A DNA stretch of 64,000 nt from Dyadobacter sp. CY343. GTDB taxonomy: Bacteria > Bacteroidota > Bacteroidia > Cytophagales > Spirosomataceae. Of the stretch, positions 60,402 to 64,000 are shown one piece after another. A program made the position numbers and the translations under genes. The stretch's first letter is position 1. Each line of letters opens with the position of its first letter. Location: positions 310,001-374,000 of the forward strand of contig NZ_JAJUXK010000001.1 in NCBI RefSeq assembly GCF_021390335.1, written 5' to 3'. The notes beneath the pieces are model-generated. The model worked only from the letters and a program-made list of their open reading frames with translations. It was not told the origin of the DNA and searched no databases.

Positions 60402-61475
60402 ATGCCACTTACGTTTTTTACACCGGGCCCGGCCCAGCTTTACCCAACATTTGAAAAGCATTTGCAGACTTTTGTGGCCGATCAGCTTGGAGCGATCAGT
60501 CATAGAAGTCAGCAATACCGGAATCTGCACAAATTCACCGTCGACCAGCTGCGTACGTTGCTGAACGTACCAGAAACACACGCGATTCTGTTTCTCGGAT
60601 CGGCTTCTGAGGCATGGGAGCGCATTCTTTTCAGCTGCGTGGAACTGGAAAGTTTTCATTTGGTAAATGGTTCGTTTTCGAAGAAGTTTTACGACTATTC
60701 CAGCGCGCTGAACAAATATGCGCACAAGTTTGAAAAGCCAATGGGGCAGGGATTTTCGGCTTCGGAAATCGATGTTCCCGAATATGCCGAGCTGATCGCT
60801 GTTACACACAACGAAACGAGTTCCGGTGTTCAAATGCCTGTTAGTGAAATACATAAGCTAAAACAGAGAAACCCTGATAAGCTGATCGCTGTCGATATGG
60901 TTTCCTCGGCGCCTTATCCTGATCTGGACTACAATCTGATCGACACTGCATTTTTTTCGGTTCAAAAAGCGTTTGGTCTTCCGGCTGGCCTGGGAGTCTG
61001 GATTGTGAGTGAAAAATGCCTTGCGAAAGCGCAAACTATCAAAAAGCAATATTCAATAGGCGCGCATAATGATTTGCCGACGCTTTGGAAAAATGCTTTG
61101 AACAACGAAACTCCTGCTACCCCGAATGTAATGGGGATCTATTTGTTGGGTAAAATCGCGGAAGATTTCAATGCGATCGGGGTCCAAACTATCCGTAAGC
61201 AAACCGAGCAAAAAGCGGCAGCTATTTACAAGTTCATTGACAGAACAGCAGGATTTACCCCGTTTGTAAAAGAAAAAGCTTTCCGTTCGCAAACTGTGAT
61301 CGTTACTGATACAGAGCAGCCTTCATCGGATATCATAAAAAGTATAAAGGACAAAGGAATGGTGATCGGGAGCGGTTATGGGGAATTTAAAAACTCCCAG
61401 CTAAGGATAGCCAACTTCCCGGCTACGTCTTCCGAAGACGTAGAAAAGTTGCTTTTTGAGTTAGGGAAGATCTAG
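60402..61475 (+). CDS. serC: Phosphoserine aminotransferase-like class V aminotransferase
   Basis: The 357-residue PLP enzyme has the class V layout: FFTPGPAQLYPTFEKHL and SHRSQQYRNLHKFTVDQLR at the start, the HNETSSGVQMPVSEI segment, VDMVSSAPYPDLDYNLIDTAFFSVQKAFGLPAG with the Schiff-base Lys in SVQKAFG, and the small domain at the end. It should make phosphoserine from phosphohydroxypyruvate and glutamate. It begins 29 bases after the SerB-SerA gene and ends with a terminator. Confidence 0.9.
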   Translation: MPLTFFTPGPAQLYPTFEKHLQTFVADQLGAISHRSQQYRNLHKFTVDQLRTLLNVPETHAILFLGSASEAWERILFSCVELESFHLVNGSFSKKFYDYSSALNKYAHKFEKPMGQGFSASEIDVPEYAELIAVTHNETSSGVQMPVSEIHKLKQRNPDKLIAVDMVSSAPYPDLDYNLIDTAFFSVQKAFGLPAGLGVWIVSEKCLAKAQTIKKQYSIGAHNDLPTLWKNALNNETPATPNVMGIYLLGKIAEDFNAIGVQTIRKQTEQKAAAIYKFIDRTAGFTPFVKEKAFRSQTVIVTDTEQPSSDIIKSIKDKGMVIGSGYGEFKNSQLRIANFPATSSEDVEKLLFELGKI

Positions 61476-61496
61476 TAAGAAATATTTTGTGACCGG

Positions 61497-61537
61497 GAGG
61501 TTGTTTGAACGTCTAAATTCAAACAACCTCTTTTTTT
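61497..61537 (+). terminator. Terminator after serC, abutting the next start codon
   Basis: GAGGTTGTTTGAA (61497-61509) pairs with TTCAAACAACCTC (61518-61530), loop of 8, followed by seven T (61531-61537). The next gene uses the GTG at 61538, so the terminator forms its whole leader. Confidence 0.88.
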
Positions 61538-62482
61538 GTGTATACAAATGACATACTGTGGAAATCAATTCTAGAAGATACTTTCGAAGACTTCCTGCTC
61601 TTTTTCTTTCCTGATTCAAATGCATTTTTCGATTTCAGCAGAGGCTTTGAATATCTGGACAAAGAGCTCGAACAGCTCTTCCCGCCCGACGGCTGTGCGC
61701 ATGAAGTCAAGTTCGTAGATAAGCTTGTAAAGGTATATTTGCTTGATGGTCAGGAAGAATGGATTCTGGTTCACGTGGAGGTACAGGGTTATGTAGACAA
61801 AACTTTCTCGGAGCGAATGTTCACTTACTATTACAGGATCTGGGACAACTACCGGCGCCGGATCACTGCATTTGCTATTCTGACAGATGAAAATGCCGCT
61901 TTTCTTCCTTCGAAATTTGAACAAAACTTTCTGGGTACTCGGCTGAGTTTTGAATTCAATTCTTACAAAGTGCTCGATCAGTCAGAAGATTATTTGCTGA
62001 AAAGCACAAATCCTTTCGCACATGTTGTGCTGGTCGTGAAATTAGCGATGCGAGGTAAAACCTTACAAAAAGAAGATTTGTTTTCACTGAAAATGGCCTT
62101 AGCCAGGCGGTTGCTGGCCATGCAAATTCCGAAGCGGAAAATTGGAAAGTTGATGAAATTTCTGAAACTTTATGTGAAGTTCAATGATGAAAATTTCGAG
62201 GAAAAGTTTGAAAAGGAAATAAGTAACATCACTATAAATACGCACAAAACTATGGGAATCGACGAATTATATTTGCAGATAAGAAACCAGGAGGCGAGAG
62301 AAAAGGGGTTGGCGGAAGGGAGGAAAGTAGGTCGGGAAGTGGGCCTGGCAGAAGGTGAACATCTTGCCAAGATGAAGCTGGTTCAAAACTTGCTACGGGA
62401 AACTTCATTTGACCTTATTACAATCGCCAGACTTGCAGACGTTCCGTTAGAATTTGTGGAGCAAGTGAGGTCGGAATATTAG
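61538..62482 (+). CDS. Rpn-like PD-(D/E)XK nuclease / putative transposase
   Basis: The 314-residue protein shows the PD-(D/E)XK core of the Rpn recombination-promoting nuclease group: acidic residues and VDKLVKVYLLDGQ, then WILVHVEVQGYVD (the E-x-Q strand). A C-terminal region (about 265-314) has KGLAEGRKVGREVGLAEGEH coiled-coil repeats and an end helix. The start is GTG at 61538; no ATG is available in frame upstream. Transcription must pass the terminator just ahead, or use a promoter inside it. Confidence 0.85.
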   Translation: MYTNDILWKSILEDTFEDFLLFFFPDSNAFFDFSRGFEYLDKELEQLFPPDGCAHEVKFVDKLVKVYLLDGQEEWILVHVEVQGYVDKTFSERMFTYYYRIWDNYRRRITAFAILTDENAAFLPSKFEQNFLGTRLSFEFNSYKVLDQSEDYLLKSTNPFAHVVLVVKLAMRGKTLQKEDLFSLKMALARRLLAMQIPKRKIGKLMKFLKLYVKFNDENFEEKFEKEISNITINTHKTMGIDELYLQIRNQEAREKGLAEGRKVGREVGLAEGEHLAKMKLVQNLLRETSFDLITIARLADVPLEFVEQVRSEY

Positions 62483-62506
62483 AAATTGCTACTTATATAT
62501 CAGTGC

Positions 62507-62537
62507 AAAGCGTAGAATCATCGATTCTGCGCTTTTT
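62507..62537 (+). terminator. Terminator after the Rpn-like gene
   Basis: AAAGCGTAGAATC (62507-62519) pairs with GATTCTGCGCTTT (62523-62535) with one G-T pair, loop ATC, followed by T-runs. It separates the nuclease gene from the glycosidase gene. Confidence 0.85.
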
Positions 62538-62572
62538 GTTTTTTAGAGTTAAGAAAAACAACCTTAATACAA

Positions 62573-63736
62573 ATGAAACTATTGAAATCAACCGTACTCA
62601 CGGTATTTGCCGCATTCCTGCTTTTTAATTGTTCTCCGAAAAAAGAAGATAACCAGGCATCAACCGACTCGACGGCTACATCCGAAGCTAGGGAGATCTG
62701 GACCAAGGAGCAGGCGAAAGAATGGTATGCTAAACAAGGCTGGCTGGTAGGAGCCGATTTTTTACCAAGTACCGCCATTAATCAGCTTGAAATGTTCCAG
62801 GAAGCGTCTTTTGACACCGCAACAATCAATCGTGAGCTGGGCTGGGCCGAGAATATTGGCATGAATACGATGCGCGTTTATCTCCACGATCTGCTTTTTC
62901 AACAGGATTCTGCGGGCTTTGTAAAGCGTGTTGGCGTATTTCTAGATATCGCTAAAAAACATAATATCAAACCAATGCTCGTTCTCTTCGACTCCTGCTG
63001 GGACCCATTTCCAAAATTGGGTACGCAACGCTCACCGAAGCCAGGCGTTCATAATTCGGGCTGGGTACAAAGTCCGGGGCTGAATGCATTGAAAGACAGC
63101 ACGCAATATGCCCGACTTGAAAGATACGTGAAAGGTACAGTAGCTGCATTTGCAAACGACGACCGCGTGCTGGCATGGGACATATGGAACGAGCCGGACA
63201 ATCCGAATACCAGCTCTTATGGTAAAGTCGAAATACCCAATAAAGTGGATTATGTACTGCCTTTGCTTGAAAAATCATTTGCCTGGGCACGCACCGTTAA
63301 TCCTTCGCAACCACTCACAGCCGGCGTTTGGAATGGAGACTGGACTTCGCATGAAACTTTGAAACCCATTGAGAAAGTAATGATCGACCAATCGGATATC
63401 GTTACTTTTCACAACTACGAGGATGCTGCGGATTTCGAAAAACGCATTAAACAATTGCAGCAATATGACCGCCCGATGATCTGCACAGAATATATGTCGC
63501 GTGGCAACGGCAGCTTCTTCAAAGGTTCTTTGCCAATCGCGAAGAAATACAATGTAGGCGCGATCAACTGGGGCCTGGTGAGCGGGAAATCTCAAACCAT
63601 TTATCCTTGGGATAGCTGGAAAAAAACCTACACCAGCGAGCCTGAACTTTGGTTTCATGACATTTTCCGAAAAGACGGAACGCCATACAAAAAAGAAGAG
63701 ACGGATTTGATAAAAAGTCTGACAGCTTCCAAATAG
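62573..63736 (+). CDS. Cellulase-family glycosyl hydrolase lipoprotein (GH5-like)
   Basis: The 387-residue protein has a lipoprotein signal with lipobox FNCS (Cys at about residue 20) and a TIM-barrel like GH5 and related clan A enzymes. The acid/base Glu is in DIWNEPDNPN (about residue 205) and the nucleophile Glu in ICTEYMSRGNGS (about 305). Other marks are GMNTMRVYLHDLLFQQ and GAINWGLVSGKSQT. Polysaccharide substrate is unknown, though similar proteins are often labelled beta-xylanase. It follows a terminator and has no visible partner. Confidence 0.9.
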   Translation: MKLLKSTVLTVFAAFLLFNCSPKKEDNQASTDSTATSEAREIWTKEQAKEWYAKQGWLVGADFLPSTAINQLEMFQEASFDTATINRELGWAENIGMNTMRVYLHDLLFQQDSAGFVKRVGVFLDIAKKHNIKPMLVLFDSCWDPFPKLGTQRSPKPGVHNSGWVQSPGLNALKDSTQYARLERYVKGTVAAFANDDRVLAWDIWNEPDNPNTSSYGKVEIPNKVDYVLPLLEKSFAWARTVNPSQPLTAGVWNGDWTSHETLKPIEKVMIDQSDIVTFHNYEDAADFEKRIKQLQQYDRPMICTEYMSRGNGSFFKGSLPIAKKYNVGAINWGLVSGKSQTIYPWDSWKKTYTSEPELWFHDIFRKDGTPYKKEETDLIKSLTASK

Positions 63737-63808
63737 CATCCGATATTCTGCGAAGCTGAAAAAAAGAGACTTAATACTAAGTTACTATTACAAAGAAGTT
63801 GCGTCTAA

Positions 63809-64000
63809 ATGCATAAACACAAATTGTTTATGCAAACACGCTACCCAGTATTTCGAATTGTCCGGAAAGCACTCATTGTAGTGCTTTCCGTATTTTCAGT
63901 CAGTCACGCGCAAACCGTGTATTTCCATCAGGATTTTGCGAAAACGACTTCGCTTGTCAATCCGTTGCCTGATACCGGCCAGTTTAGCCACATGATCCTG
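63809..64000 (+). CDS. Secreted protein, 5' part (cut by window edge)
   Basis: An open frame begins at the ATG at 63809 or at 63830 in the same frame and runs to the end of the window (57-64 residues). A signal peptide (RKALIVVLSVFSVSHAQ) is followed by TVYFHQDFAKTTSLVNPLPDTGQFSHMIL, which resembles the start of secreted proteins with concanavalin-like or choice-of-anchor domains in this phylum. No further identity is possible. The spacer 63737-63808 holds nothing I can assign. Confidence 0.7.
   Translation, partial: MHKHKLFMQTRYPVFRIVRKALIVVLSVFSVSHAQTVYFHQDFAKTTSLVNPLPDTGQFSHMIL

Overview
The window is chromosomal DNA of a Bacteroidota member, most likely Cytophagales close to Dyadobacter or Spirosoma (inference from gene content). 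Supporting signs are SusC/HmuR-type TonB receptors with HmuY partners, a type IX secretion C-terminal domain, a DUF6934 gene, an eactual long (1144-residue) isoleucyl-tRNA synthetase, near absence of Shine-Dalgarno sequences, and promoters that fit the Bacteroidota pattern (TTG about 19-23 bases ahead of TAnnTTTG). No rRNA, tRNA, CRISPR array or prophage was seen.

Layout. 1-4.2 kb: the 5' part of atpA (minus strand, cut by the window edge), then a secreted FKBP prolyl isomerase and a tail-specific S41 protease. 4.3-10.1 kb: a complete tripartite RND efflux operon (adaptor, permease, outer-membrane factor). 10.3-18 kb: small genes, a haem/iron uptake operon (TonB receptor plus two HmuY-family proteins), YceI, a VOC protein and an AraC regulator. 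18.2-28.7 kb: a JmjC-like cupin, uvrB, a PemK/MazF toxin-antitoxin pair, a deoxyribonucleotidase divergent from a DeoR regulator, an acyl-CoA-type SDR, a frameshifted DUF6934 gene and ileS. 29-31 kb: a PepSY membrane protein and a GH16 glucanase. 31.2-39 kb: a run of plus-strand genes holding a glutamine-synthetase-like ligase, an SDR, an aldehyde dehydrogenase and a class I glutamine amidotransferase; together these look like a gamma-glutamylated amine or amino-alcohol pathway. A single-domain Y1 transposase (RAYT type) and a nine-unit palindromic REP-like array lie inside this run. 39-48.7 kb: Kup, a degenerate SGNH lipoprotein, a T9SS-exported esterase, NRAMP (mntH) divergent from a DtxR-family regulator, an LptF/G permease and an EamA transporter. 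48.8-55.3 kb: a tightly overlapped five-gene membrane glycosylation/acylation operon. 55.4-64 kb: a GroES-like protein, an aldo/keto reductase, a cold-shock protein, a YheT hydrolase, a SerB-SerA fusion followed by SerC (whole serine branch in two genes), an Rpn-type nuclease, a GH5-like lipoprotein and the start of a secreted protein.

The most interesting signals are: (1) the RAYT gene with its REP-like hairpin array whose two unit types differ by compensatory stem changes; (2) a TTTAG-centre-CTAAA operator found at mntH/mntR, at the haem receptor promoter and at the PepSY gene, which suggests one DtxR-type metal regulon; (3) two intergenic spaces completely filled by long inverted repeats built from an iterated short motif (GGAGGA-like and ATGAGTTT-like); (4) the gamma-glutamyl pathway cluster; (5) the SerB-SerA fusion; (6) a pseudoenzyme-like SGNH protein; and (7) the frameshifted DUF6934 gene.
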